From NCBI GenBank assembly GCA_024180945.1, contig JAKSGN010000016.1, forward strand, positions 186,001 through 250,000: DNA of 64,000 bases, in the 5' to 3' direction. Made by a program: the position numbers and the translations under genes. Below the pieces are notes generated by a model, which was not told the DNA's origin, ran no database searches, and saw only the letters and a list, made by a program, of their open reading frames with translations. Each line of letters opens with the position of its first letter. Position 1 is the stretch's first letter. Of this stretch, positions 24,698-34,679 are shown piece after piece. Origin of the DNA: Macrophomina tecta. Taxonomy: Eukaryota > Ascomycota > Dothideomycetes > Botryosphaeriales > Botryosphaeriaceae.

Positions 24698-26411
24698 TCA
24701 AAATGCCACATCCGGCCTCCTCGACTTGAACAGAATCTCTGCCTTCGGATCGGGATAAATGGTCCCGGTAGGCTTCTGCAAGTTCTTGGGCCTGCCATCC
24801 CTGGTCTTGATATCGTAGTTCAATAGCAGATAGGCGAAGATGATCTTCATCTCGTTGATGGCAAAGAAGCGGCCGGGACAGGCGTGGCCTGCACGGTTAC
24901 CCACTACATATTAGCTGCTTTGTTCTTTTCATATCGGGGAGATTGGGCTTATACTGACCGCCGAAACCGAAACCGGTGGCGTACCTCCCGGTGCCTGCGA
25001 GTTGGTACTTCAATTCGTTGCCGGGCAGACGTCGCAGTTTTTCGAAGCGGAAGCCGTCGAAATTGTCCGGATCAACTATGTCGGGTCCGTTGTTGGACTC
25101 CCAGGCCGAAACCGCAATCATGGTGTCGGGAGGCAGCTCCGGGCCGACGGAAAGCTTCACGTAGCTGGTGGTTTTCCGAATCAAAGCCACTGAGGCGTAA
25201 TGAGTAAAGGATAAATTCAAATGGGAAACACATGTGCTCACTGGGTGTCTGTGGGTTGAGACGCTGAGACTCTTTGATGAAACTGTCGAGCTTCTTCAAG
25301 TTTGCAACGCCATACTTGTCAAGCTTTCCGTCCACAGAGTGTTCTACGATCTCCTGCCTCAGTGGCTCGGCGTACTCTGGGCGTGCGGCCAGATCGAATA
25401 TGGCTTGTAGGAGGGTGACGGTGGACGTGTGGATCGAAGAGAACGAGATCATGAGCTGATCGAGGGCAACACGATGATATGTAGTCTCGCCTTGCTTGTA
25501 GTACGCCATTGTCCAGCCAATCATTTCACCAGCCTCCATAGACAGGTCATCGTCGTCGACGCTCTTGGTCTGGCTTGCGAGCCTTTGGTTGATGAGCGGC
25601 TCGAGCATACGGGCGACGGCATCTTGGTGAGGCTTGACATCCGAACGGTAGAGAGACGGACCCACAGCCCACCTTGTTCCCCAAGGGTAGCCTTTTAGCT
25701 TGTCGGCGAACTTGTACGCCCTCGACGTGTACTGCGTCGTAGCCTCGATCCAGTTCTCGTCTCTGCTGAGCGGCAGGCCGACCAGGACACGGCCGTTGAG
25801 CAGGGCAACGATACGGAGAAGCTTGGATTCCATGACGACGGCCTGCCAGTCGTCCATCTTGCCAATGTTCTGCTCAAAGGCATACTTGACTTCGTCATTC
25901 AGAGTGTTCAATGTTTTTGAGATGTTTTTTGTCAAATCGATCTGCACGGCAGACAGCATCGCATGAGAGTACTGCCCCAACGATGTGTACTTTCCACCGA
26001 AAGAGTCATAGAGCACTTTTCTGATCGAAATTTGGTTTTCCGGAAGGTCTTTGTACTCGTCCAGGATCTCCAAGGGATAGATCACCGTCGGCTTCGGAAT
26101 AGTCGGGATGCGGAAGGGAGTCTTCGGATACTGTTGTCGCCCTTGATGAGCTGATTCCCGTTCTCGTTGCCGTCGGACTTTACCTTTTTAGTACCCTCTC
26201 TTATGCAATCCCCGATGCTTGAGCCAACTGTTCCGACAAGGGGTAGGGAATTCAGCCCTTTCTGAACGCGGTAGTATCGAATGTATTTCGGGGCGAAAAG
26301 AAGGAAAAGCGCTGCACAATATAATAGAAAATGTGACTGGACCGACTCTAGAATCCGGAGTCCTAGGAGGACAAAGATTCCAGTCTGCTCGTTGTCGGAA
26401 ATAGCTGCCAT
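24698..26411 (-). CDS. Cytochrome P450, ent-kaurene-oxidase-like (copy B)
   Basis: A complete member of the ent-kaurene-oxidase-like P450 group. Exons 26,411-26,184, 26,130-25,242, 25,189-24,959 and 24,888-24,698 give 512 aa, the same length as copy A. It has an N-terminal anchor at about residues 22-40, a normal I-helix (SFSSIHTSTVTL), an ESQR K-helix and the haem loop FGFGGHACPG with Cys near 453. The last intron sits inside the haem loop; using the acceptor at 24,889 restores canonical spacing, while the nearer upstream AG would insert extra residues. Copy A lacks this intron. The gene is divergent from the AtaL-like gene. The likely role is oxidation of the cluster product; the substrate is unknown. 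Confidence 0.87.
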
Positions 26412-26551
26412 CTTGCTACACTTTTTTGTGCAAGGCCTGGTGCAGACAGTTCAGCTTTGACGGCCCTGCAAAGTACAATGAAGGTGGACAGACACAGATT
26501 AAATGTGGGAAGTACAGTTTGGATAGATGTGGTGATTTATGACTTTGAATT

Positions 26552-26582
26552 TCGGGCACCGGTACCTGCCGTCGGCTTCCGG
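26552..26582. promoter_or_regulatory. Two one-mismatch TCGGN3CCGA motifs
   Basis: TCGGGCACCGG (26,552-26,562) and TCGGCTTCCGG (26,572-26,582) in the divergent promoter of P450 copy B and the AtaL-like gene. Both end CCGG instead of CCGA. Confidence 0.45.
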
Positions 26583-26689
26583 AAACGCAGGTCAAGAGCA
26601 GAGATTTAAAGGTAATCCAATACCAGAAAAAGACAGCATTTTGGAAAGAGTTTCGCTTTACTCTGATGCTCACTATGTCGCCAAAGGAT

Positions 26690-27278
26690 ATGTTTGTCAA
26701 AGATCCGGTCATTAACGTATCGGTGACGCTTCCGGTCAACCCTCCCGGGTCTACAGACGTGCTCACCGCCGATGACGTGTGGGCGGGCCTCCTACACCAA
26801 CAGAGATACTCGCAAGAATATGTTCCGCACATCACTCACGTCGACATAACCGAAAAGACCATCATCTCGGAGACAACGACGTCATACAAGAGAGTGACCA
26901 CGTTGAGCCAAGAAGCCTATCCGAATACGCCTCCGCTTGTTCAAGATGTCATTGTGGTAGATAGATTGAAGGTGAGGCAGATGCTTTGTCCGCAAACTCA
27001 TTGAGGGTTGACGAAAGGAATCCCAGATCGAGAGCTATACGCACAGTAACAACACACTAGCAATTGCCACCATGTCAGTTGGAGAGACGGACGCCGATAT
27101 ATACTACAGCTTGTCATACGAGCGCCCGGTTGAGGGAGTTAATGCCAATAGTGCAGAAGCAGAAAAGATGCGTGGGGAATTCATTGCACTGGCGAGGAAG
27201 AATATCCAACTGTGCATTGACTTGACAAGGAAGTACAAGGCCGAAGGAAAATACATGAATGTTGGGCGGTTCGTTTAA
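26690..27278 (+). CDS. AtaL-like protein (DUF1857, SRPBCC-type fold)
   Basis: The family is named for a protein of the acetylaranotin (ETP) cluster; these small proteins have a START/SRPBCC-like ligand pocket and no proven reaction. The first exon carries the family N-terminus (VSVTLPVNPPGS, DDVWAGLLHQQRY, then THVDITEKTIISETT), and the second, ending at 27,278, carries the C-terminus (DADIYYSLSYERP ... ARKNIQLCIDL). Possible starts are 26,666, 26,675 and 26,690; the last best matches the family start. The intron is a problem: the best donor (GTGAGG at 26,972) is in the wrong phase for the TAG or CAG acceptors near 27,059-27,079, and in-phase joins need a weak GTCCGC donor or a GAG acceptor. 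Either splicing is unusual or the gene carries a small lesion. Confidence 0.72.
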
Positions 27279-27988
27279 GAGTCGGATGAACGAGGCATGA
27301 CGCAGTCTTAATTACCTACGTGTCTTCAAGCCCTTTTTGTTGCCTTTCTATAGACCTTGTCAGAAATCAGAGAGCGGGAAATTGAGCGAAAGGCATGCAA
27401 TGAAAATGGTGATTCTCATTAATGTCCGTGCGCATTCAATGTCTCCATCGAATTGTAAAGTGCCATTGTGTACATCCAACAAGCATGCCAGAGGACAAGA
27501 ACAGCCAATATGGTCATGTATACGCTTGAATTAAGTGCTGGCTGGATGGTGGAAACCGTGCACAACGCATCTCTGAATTGTTCCGCGGGACGGGCCGAAC
27601 GCGGCGAAGATCATACCAGGGGAGCGAGTGTTCACAGTGGGTGGCGGCAACGACTTCCAAAAAGACACAAGTTGGTAAGAAGTAGAAGCACTCGTCTGGA
27701 GCTATGTATCTCGCAGGTTTGACTACAGTCTGTATAGTTAAGTCCTACTCCCGAGGAAATGCATTTTCGGAACGGATTGCCGCTAACCATCACCTGCGAT
27801 ACCCCCTGTAATTCACCGGGGACCGGTGTGGTGACTCGATCACCGACCGTACAAAATCGCCGATTGGCTGGAAAGTGTCCGCAAAATCTCCCCTTCGAGA
27901 GCATTTCTTTCAAAACCAGCGAGGGGGGAACAGTCCAAAAACGACTTCATGACACATGCTCCTCAGCTAATGAACTGACGCCACCCAA
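27279..27988. other. Intergenic, convergent 3' ends
   Basis: Between the AtaL-like and GliT-like stop codons. Only short chance frames and no recognisable element. Confidence 0.5.
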
Positions 27989-29057
27989 CTAAATCTTCGG
28001 ATCGAACGCGATCGGCTTGCCTTCCTTGATGAGCTGCTGCACCACCGCCGACCCCGCCAAGCTCCCGCTCCCCGCCGCAATCGCCAGCGCCTTCAAGGGG
28101 GTGCAGACATCGCCGAACGCGAAGCACCCGGGAACGCTGGTCTCGTTGAACGGCGGCGTCACCGTCACCTCGCCCCCTGACGGACTGAGCTCCAAGCCGA
28201 GGTCCGCGACCATGCCGATGTTGGCCTCCGTCTTGGGGTGGTACACCAGGAACGCCTCGTGCACACTGGAGCCGTCGGCGAAGAAGACGTTGACGCCGCC
28301 GCCCATCGCCGGCTCAAGCCGGTCGATCTTCTTGGTTTCGACCGTCATGCCCGACGAGGGCTTGAGCATGGATTGTATGTCGTCGGCCAGCTGCTGGTTA
28401 GCGTCGGTGTAGAAGGTGAGGCTGGCGGCGAATTGGCGGGCCATGGAGGCGAGGGCGTAGCACTGCTCTTTTTTGACTAGGTCTGCGAGCGCGAGAACCC
28501 CGGCTGACTTGGCGCCGGTGTCCTCGAATCCGTGGCAGAACATGCAATGGTAGCTTGTTTTGATTGTCAGCTGGAGCCCGAGCTGGCAGTGTGATGGGAG
28601 AAGAAGGGGGGGCTTACATGGACTTTCCCCAGCATTGGGCGAATCCGGGGATAGCGGGCAAGACGTCTCGCACGCCCGTCGCCAGCACCAGCTTATCGCC
28701 AATCCATTCGGATCCTGCAGCGTCGATGGCTTTGAAAGAGCCATCTGGCAGCTTTGTGACCGCCTTGACGGCGGTTTCTGAGAGCTTGATAGTATTGTAG
28801 CGTCCTTCCAGTAGCTCCTTGCGGGCGGCTGCACGTAACTCGGCGGGGTTGTGGTGATCCCACGTGATGTAGGTATGCAGATGCTCCGTCGGCGCGTTGC
28901 GGTACTCTTTTGAGTCAAAGACAATTGCGGAGCGGCGAGCGCGAGCCAGAGAAAGTGCCGCCGAGAGGCCCGCGGGGCCGCCGCCGATGATAAGAACCTC
29001 CACTTTCGTTACCATTGCAGCTACTGTCTGAACCAGGTGGTTGCGGAAAGGGAACAT
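27989..29057 (-). CDS. gliT: GliT-like thioredoxin-reductase-fold dithiol oxidase
   Basis: Flavoenzyme that closes the transannular disulfide of ETPs by oxidising the dithiol, and in known producers also gives self-protection. Exons 29,057-28,618 and 28,553-27,989 give 334 aa (320 if the start is the Met at 29,015, which directly precedes the FAD fold). The FAD motif IIGGGPAG is near residues 23-30, an LATGVRD block near 130 and the redox pair CMFC at 150/153. The C-terminal FAD motif FAFGDVCTP is followed by a Gly/Ala-rich helix. The CxxC pair immediately follows the exon junction (GKSIYHC). It sits beside the NRPS on the same strand. A one-mismatch operator (TCGGTCTTCGA) is about 107 bp upstream. 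No lesions were seen. Confidence 0.9.
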
Positions 29058-29163
29058 GAATTGTACGGATTAATTGGCGGTGCAAGTCCCACGTTGATAA
29101 ATAGGACAGAAAGAAAGGGTGATCAGTCCGGAGACTTGCGATCCGGAGACTTTTTGCCGGGAT

Positions 29164-29174
29164 TCGGTCTTCGA
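29164..29174. promoter_or_regulatory. One-mismatch TCGGN3CCGA motif
   Basis: TCGGTCTTCGA between the GliT-like start and the NRPS stop. One position differs from the palindrome. Confidence 0.4.
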
Positions 29175-29411
29175 CGTGCGGTAGGTTTTCGCGAGTACGC
29201 CAAACGGCCCGTTGGGAGAGAGCCACGGTTGTGCGGAAACTTACTTGCCTGTTGTGGCCGGAGAGCGCTGATGAGAAAATCACGGTGGTGAGAAATATTG
29301 TTGAAAGGTTTAGAATTTCTTGAGACAACGAGAGAGAAGATGGTCCCAAACAGTAGCCCAATGAATGCACCAAGAATCATAATTGGCCGCCCATGTACGA
29401 AACCAAAACAA

Positions 29412-32400
29412 TTAAATCTCAGCAAGCCGTGCCGCCACCGCCTTCAAATCTACTTTGCCCGCTCTGGTCATGGGGAAGGAGTCCACGCATGCTATCGCGG
29501 ACGGCACAGCCTGCCTGGGAAGCCTGGCCCTGATGGCCTCCTGCAGGGCCTTCGGATCTAGCCCGCCAGGCTGGACCATCGCCACCAACGTGTCGCTGCG
29601 GCCCTGCGCCACCGTCAGCGCCACGGCCCTGATGCCGGCGCCCACCTGCATGATGCGCGCCTCCAGATCATCCAAGTCCATGCGGAACCCGCGCAGTTTG
29701 ATCTGCCTGTCGTTCCGACCCAGGCACACAACCTCGCCGTTGCTGTCCCAGAAGCCGCGGTCGCCCGTCTTGTACATCCGCTCGCCCAGGTCCGGGCAGA
29801 TGGTGTCGGGCAGGAACCGCTCATTTGTCTCTCGTGGCATGTTCAAGTAGCCGAGCGAGACCTGCACACCTGCGATGTGGATCTCACCCATGGCGCCCGG
29901 CGGCACCAGACGCCCGTTCCGGCCTAGGATGTACACTCTTGACGTTGGGTTTGGCCGACCGATGGTAACTGGGCGCCCGGGGAGCAGTCGCGTGATTGTC
30001 GCGCCGCAAGTGCCCTCGGTGGGACCGTACATGTTGTAGAGCTTCCGACCAGGTGCCCATTGATCGACAGTCGATGTTGGCACTTGTTCTCCTACAAGAT
30101 AGACCTGTTACTGGGCGTTAGCTGCGCCTCACTGTGCAGAGATCATGCGAGATTGTGTACTTACCGACTTGAGGTTCTGGAAATGCTCCGGGGCGATTGT
30201 GCGAGCCACTGAGGGCGTCATGATGGCGCTGTCCACATGGCGCAAGACGTCGAACACATCTGCGCTACTGCGGAGTACGAGCGTAGCACCGTAGCAGAGA
30301 GCGGAGAAGATCTCGTGGATGCTTCCATCGAAAGCAGGTGACATGAACTGCGAGATCCTCACTCCCGGTGCAGCGTGTAGACGGACTTCGAGGTCCTTCT
30401 GGAATGCCACGAGACCTTGATGTGTGCATAGCACTCCTTTAGGTGTCCCGGTGGAGCCTGATGTGAAGCAGAGGTATGCGGGGCCCGCGGGATTTGGGAT
30501 GCGCGCAGCACCTGGCTCCCAAGCTGGCACGGGGGTGCTGGAGATAATATTGTCAGCCACCAGGCAATGCCGGCAGCCTGCAGGTTGGAAGCATATCTGG
30601 GACTCATTGCCGATGATGAAAACCCTGCTGCCGGATGAGCTAAACATGCTGCTGCGTAGGTTTGCAGGGAGGGTGGCGTCAAGGCTGCAGACTGTGGCAC
30701 CGGCTTTCAAGCTCCCCAGCAAGCCCACGATCCAGTGCAAGCTGCCGTCCGCATGCACGCAGACTACCTCTCCCTCGATGTTCAGACGATCCAGAACTGC
30801 TGCGATTTGGGAGGTCTGTCGGTCCAGCTCGGCATATGTGACGACCTCCTGGCCAAACTCCACTGCAGGGTTGTCAGGGTAGCTGCGTACAGCTGTCTCG
30901 AACAGCGAAACGAGATCCTCCGGGTGCGCAGTGCGTGTAGTCGATCCAGACAGGCAATTTCCCAGCACACGCAGTCGACCCTGCATGGATACTGGGATAA
31001 GCGAGCCGAGGCACTGCCGAATGCTCGTCGAGTATGTCAATCTCTCCAGCGCATTTTGGAAGCAAAGAGCCACCCCTTCCGCGCTCTCTCGGGTGTAGAG
31101 GTCCGGGTGATACACTAATCTCAGCGAAAAGGCAGCCTCGTCAATGGCGAGGCTGAGAGGGATGTTGCTTTCAAAGTCATACCCAGACTCGCGGAGCGGA
31201 CGGATAGGATCCTCCGCAGGCCCTTGGAGGCCCCGGGTCACAGAAAGAGCCGCCTCGAAATTGCGACTGAAGCCATGCCCTGTGCTGCTCCACTGAAAGC
31301 AAGTCAACTCGGCCAAGTCGCGGAAAACGCGGCGTACCAGGTCGCCAGTACTTTCTTCTTCGCCAATGGGAATGTGCAGAGGGAGAGTGTTCAAAAGCGG
31401 CCCAATCACCATGGTAGCGTCTTCGATTTGCAGATCTCTTCCACTAAAAATCGCTCCGACCACTACGGCGTCCGCGCCCGTGCAAAGCGCCTGCACCACC
31501 GCCCATGCCGCGTAGAAAAAGGATGCTACTGTGACTCCAAGCGCTCTGGAACTGTCTTGCAACCGATGTTGTAGAGCACTAAAGTCTATGCCGACTTCGT
31601 TCCCTCCAGCCTGAATGCATACATTCTTCGGCCGTGCAAGGCCAAGCCCAGTTGAAGCAGTGGCAAACTGGGCTCTCTTCTCCGACCAGAACTCAACTGC
31701 GAGATGCTCGGACTTTTCCCTCAGCTGCTGAAGCTCCTGTGCAGCGGACAAGAACGATCTGCCTGGCACCACTCCAGTATCACCCACCGCCACACGGCGA
31801 ACCTTTTGCGTGAGGTTGCTCATTGAAAAGCCGTCCAGGAGGGCATGGTGCACCCAAAAGACGATGGTTCCTTCGCTCTGATTGCGGTCTGGAGATCTGT
31901 ATATGACCGTCTTGAACTTGAACGCGGGGCGGGACAGAGTCTCTTGCTTGGAAAGCTCGACCTCATACGTCTGACGGTCGAAAGTGACGACCTCGTCCCA
32001 GGGTATTGTGAAATCCTGGAGACGCATGACGTACGATCCTGCCGCACCCTCCTCGAACGCAGCTCTGAAAATTGGCTCCATGCTGATGACAGTTTTCCAT
32101 GCGTGCTTCAGGACTACCAGGTCCTCCAGCCGCCACGTCTCGAAGTACCGTATTGTGCTCTGGCCTCCTAAGATGAGTGCAGCCTGCATCTCAGTTGCCG
32201 GTGCTTCGTCTGGGCCGAGCGATGTGGTAGTAGCGGATGAGGATGAATCGTAGAGGACAGTTGCAGCCGGCTTCTCTGAAACTGGCATGGCCAGCCCCGC
32301 ATTGTGCTCTGCGGGGTCATAAGTCGCCCTATCGACATGGGTGCGAGGTGGTGTTGAAAACTCCAAGTCTTTCTCTGGCGGCGACGGTGGCTCGGCGAAC

Positions 32401-32690
32401 CCGGAGTCGGTTGTGGTAGGCGTGTTCGCTCTTGCGGGTTCCTGCTGGACCTCGAGAAGATTGCTTGTGGGGAGTAATTCGTTTATGCTGGAAGAAACCA
32501 GTAATGAGAGTACGGTGGGCGGCCGTCGAACGAGTCTTCTGCATTCGTTTTGAACCTCCACAGCCGATAACGAGTGTCCTCCAAGCTCTATGAAGCTCTT
32601 GGAAGCATCAATGGAGTCAACTGGAAGATTCAATGACTTCGCGATGGCGGAAAGGACAGTTGCTCTTTCGGAACAGACATTCAAAAGCAT
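29412..32690 (-). CDS. Nonribosomal peptide synthetase, T-C-A only (GliP-like core)
   Basis: Exons 32,690-30,165 and 30,104-29,412 (60-nt intron, GCTAACG branch) give about 1,072 aa. Order: thiolation domain with FIELGGHSLS (phosphopantetheine Ser40); a Ser/Thr/Pro-rich linker at about 80-165; a condensation domain at about 165-580 with HHALLDG at 281-287; and an adenylation domain at about 590-1,072 with all core motifs from FTSGSTGTPKG through NMYGPTEG, YKTGDRG and GRNDRQIKLRGFR to the final MTRAGKVD Lys motif. It starts at the T domain and stops about 10 residues after the A-domain end. GliP-type enzymes are A-T-C-A-T-C, so the first A and last T-C are absent and no remnants lie in the flanks. 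Alone it cannot load its own T domain with the usual logic. It is either a truncated relic kept open or half of a split synthetase. It shares a 726-bp promoter with the GST. Confidence 0.88.
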
Positions 32691-32930
32691 ATTGAGAGAG
32701 GCGTTCTCTGTGACGCCAAGTGAAAGAGGAACACAAGCTTGCGATGCTTAATAAAGAACGTTCTATTTAACGAGTGGAACGTTGCAAAACGGGAGCTGTT
32801 CATGGAACGTAAAATATGTCCATGGAGGTGGTTGTCTCCCAAATTATTTGAAGCTCGCATTGATTGCTTTACTGTAGCTATCTTCGTCAAAATTGCGATC
32901 GGTAGGGATGTTTCAGCATGATTTGGAGAG

Positions 32931-32941
32931 TCGGAAACCGA
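32931..32941. promoter_or_regulatory. TCGGN3CCGA operator (perfect)
   Basis: TCGGAAACCGA in the NRPS/GST divergent promoter, 241 bp from the NRPS start. Confidence 0.7.
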
Positions 32942-33319
32942 AGAAATGTTACTAATCCTTGGGTGGGAGACGGCCACGGTGCGCTTTGGTTATGTTTCAA
33001 CTAGGACATCTTCACAAATTCCAAGGTCCTGGAGCTTCACAGCAGCTGCCTTCCTTAAGTTTTGAGTTCTCTATAGGCCAGGCAAGCTCAGAGCTCCAGC
33101 AGATTGGTTACTTCCAGATTGGGTTGATGCAACAGCTTAAAAGGACACATAGCTTTTTTCACGAAAGTTCAATCGGAGGACGACATGCAGAACGGACTTA
33201 CTCTCGTTGCCTTGGCGAGAAGCTTATGGGCTACGGCAAACTTTTCTTTGCGAGCTGTGGTACGAATGCAAAGTTTCTCAGGATTCACGGCTGGTCTCGG
33301 AGCGAAAACGGCTTCCAGT

Positions 33320-33330
33320 TCGGAGGCCGA
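33320..33330. promoter_or_regulatory. TCGGN3CCGA operator (perfect)
   Basis: TCGGAGGCCGA, 87 bp upstream of the GST start codon in the same divergent promoter. Confidence 0.7.
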
Positions 33331-33416
33331 AACAGCCCGTGCTCTGCTTTGTGCGTCTGAGTATATGTTTGCAGCTTTCCTACATGAATACGATAAACAA
33401 GCTACAGCGGGTCTTC

Positions 33417-34315
33417 ATGGCGGACACCAAAGTTGAGGCCCGCCTAGGTGGCGAGACGGTCATTGGTGACTGTGACTACGATGGACGTATCATTCTTTAC
33501 GTGATCAAAGGTCAGTGTTTCCTCCTTAACGAGGGCAACGAACCACTGACCCTAACACAGCCGATCAAACGTCGTGGGTTAATTACATCAAGCCGATCAT
33601 CCTTGCCGAAGAGATGAAATTTCCGTACCTGTTGTCCGTGATCGACACAACCAGCCAATGGTTTTACAAAGTGCATCCGGAGCGCATGGTTCCATCTTTG
33701 AAGGACCAAGATCCCGAGACCAAAGAAGAGGCTATCGTGTTCGAAGGCACCGCCTGTTTGCAATATCTGACCGACCGCTTTGACGATGGCACGTGGTCTG
33801 GTCGTACCGCGTACGAAAAGTCGCAGGTGCTCTCATGGACTGCATACCAGACAGCTGCGATAGGGTCAGTACCGCCAGCTGATGATGCTTAATGCTCAGC
33901 CACTAATTTCAGCGTCTCAGGCCCACAGCAAAATATTGGCTGTACTTCCTCCGCGGTTACCCGACACGGGCAAACCCCATCCAATTGCCGGAGACGATAG
34001 AAAAGTAAGGTCTACAACCTTTCGAAATTCTGGAGTTTCCGTGAGCTAACCAGCGTAAGGCTTCACTCCAATGTGCTGAGGCAGTGGGACATTTTGGATA
34101 AGCGTCTCGCTATCCCTGGACAAAACTACATTGCTCTGAAGGATCGTCCAACCATTGCGGATATATCTTATTTCCCTTTTGCAATGCCATGGATGTTCAA
34201 GTTGTTGAGCGTGGACATCAAGGACTGGCCGAACATTGAGGCCTGGAGCAAGCGAATGCTGGAGAGGCCAGCCGTAAAGACTGTGTTGGAAGGAGCGCCG
34301 ACAATCGGGCATTAG
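33417..34315 (+). CDS. gliG: GliG-like glutathione S-transferase
   Basis: GliG-type transferases add glutathione to the oxidised diketopiperazine, making the C-S bonds that become the disulfide. Exons 33,417-33,510, 33,561-33,864, 33,921-34,004 and 34,060-34,315 join in frame to 245 aa, normal for the family. The N-terminal thioredoxin fold runs from ILYVIKADQ through IKPIILAEEMKFPY to the glutathione-site region HPERMVPSL and FEGTACLQYL. The C-terminal helical domain includes SWTAYQTAAIGPTAKYWLY and ALKDRPTIADISYFPFAMPW. All three introns give consistent family text at the junctions. An upstream in-frame ATG at 33,384 would add 11 residues. It is the last gene of the island; the repeat block starts about 170 bp later. 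Confidence 0.9.
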
Positions 34316-34483
34316 ATCAACAGCTATTTCTACTCTTGTAGCGCCAATGAATTAGGTATTCAACTCAACACATAGCGAAAAGCATTCGTATGGACCCAGA
34401 ACAATCATTGATACAACTTTATGACCCACAATTTAGCAATTCGCCAAAGTTCAAACGAATATGCCGCTGTGGTGTTGATCTAC

Positions 34484-34662
34484 ACCAGTGCTGCATTCAA
34501 TATTCAATACTCAATATGGCCCCGTATTGAAAAAATCAATATTGAAGAAGTCTATATTGAGTATTAAGTATTGAGTATTGAGTATTGAAGATATTGAGAA
34601 AATATTAATAATATTAATAATATTAAGAATATTAAGAATATTAAGAATATTAAGAAAACTAG
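34484..34662. repeat. Low-complexity ATTGAGTATT / ATTAAGAAT repeats
   Basis: Imperfect repeats of TATTGAGTAT-like units run into AATATTAAG units just outside the last cluster gene, marking the change from gene island to RIP-mutated DNA. Confidence 0.75.
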
Positions 34663-34679
34663 CTAGGTACTAAAGGCCC

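Noticed and set aside
28017..28412. 131-codon + frame over the GliT-like gene
   Set aside because: Antisense shadow of a well-supported coding exon.
29123..29425. 100-codon minus frame with a hydrophobic start between the NRPS and GliT-like genes
   Set aside because: It overlaps the NRPS stop, has no family features after the hydrophobic start, and is not a remnant of the missing T-C domains.
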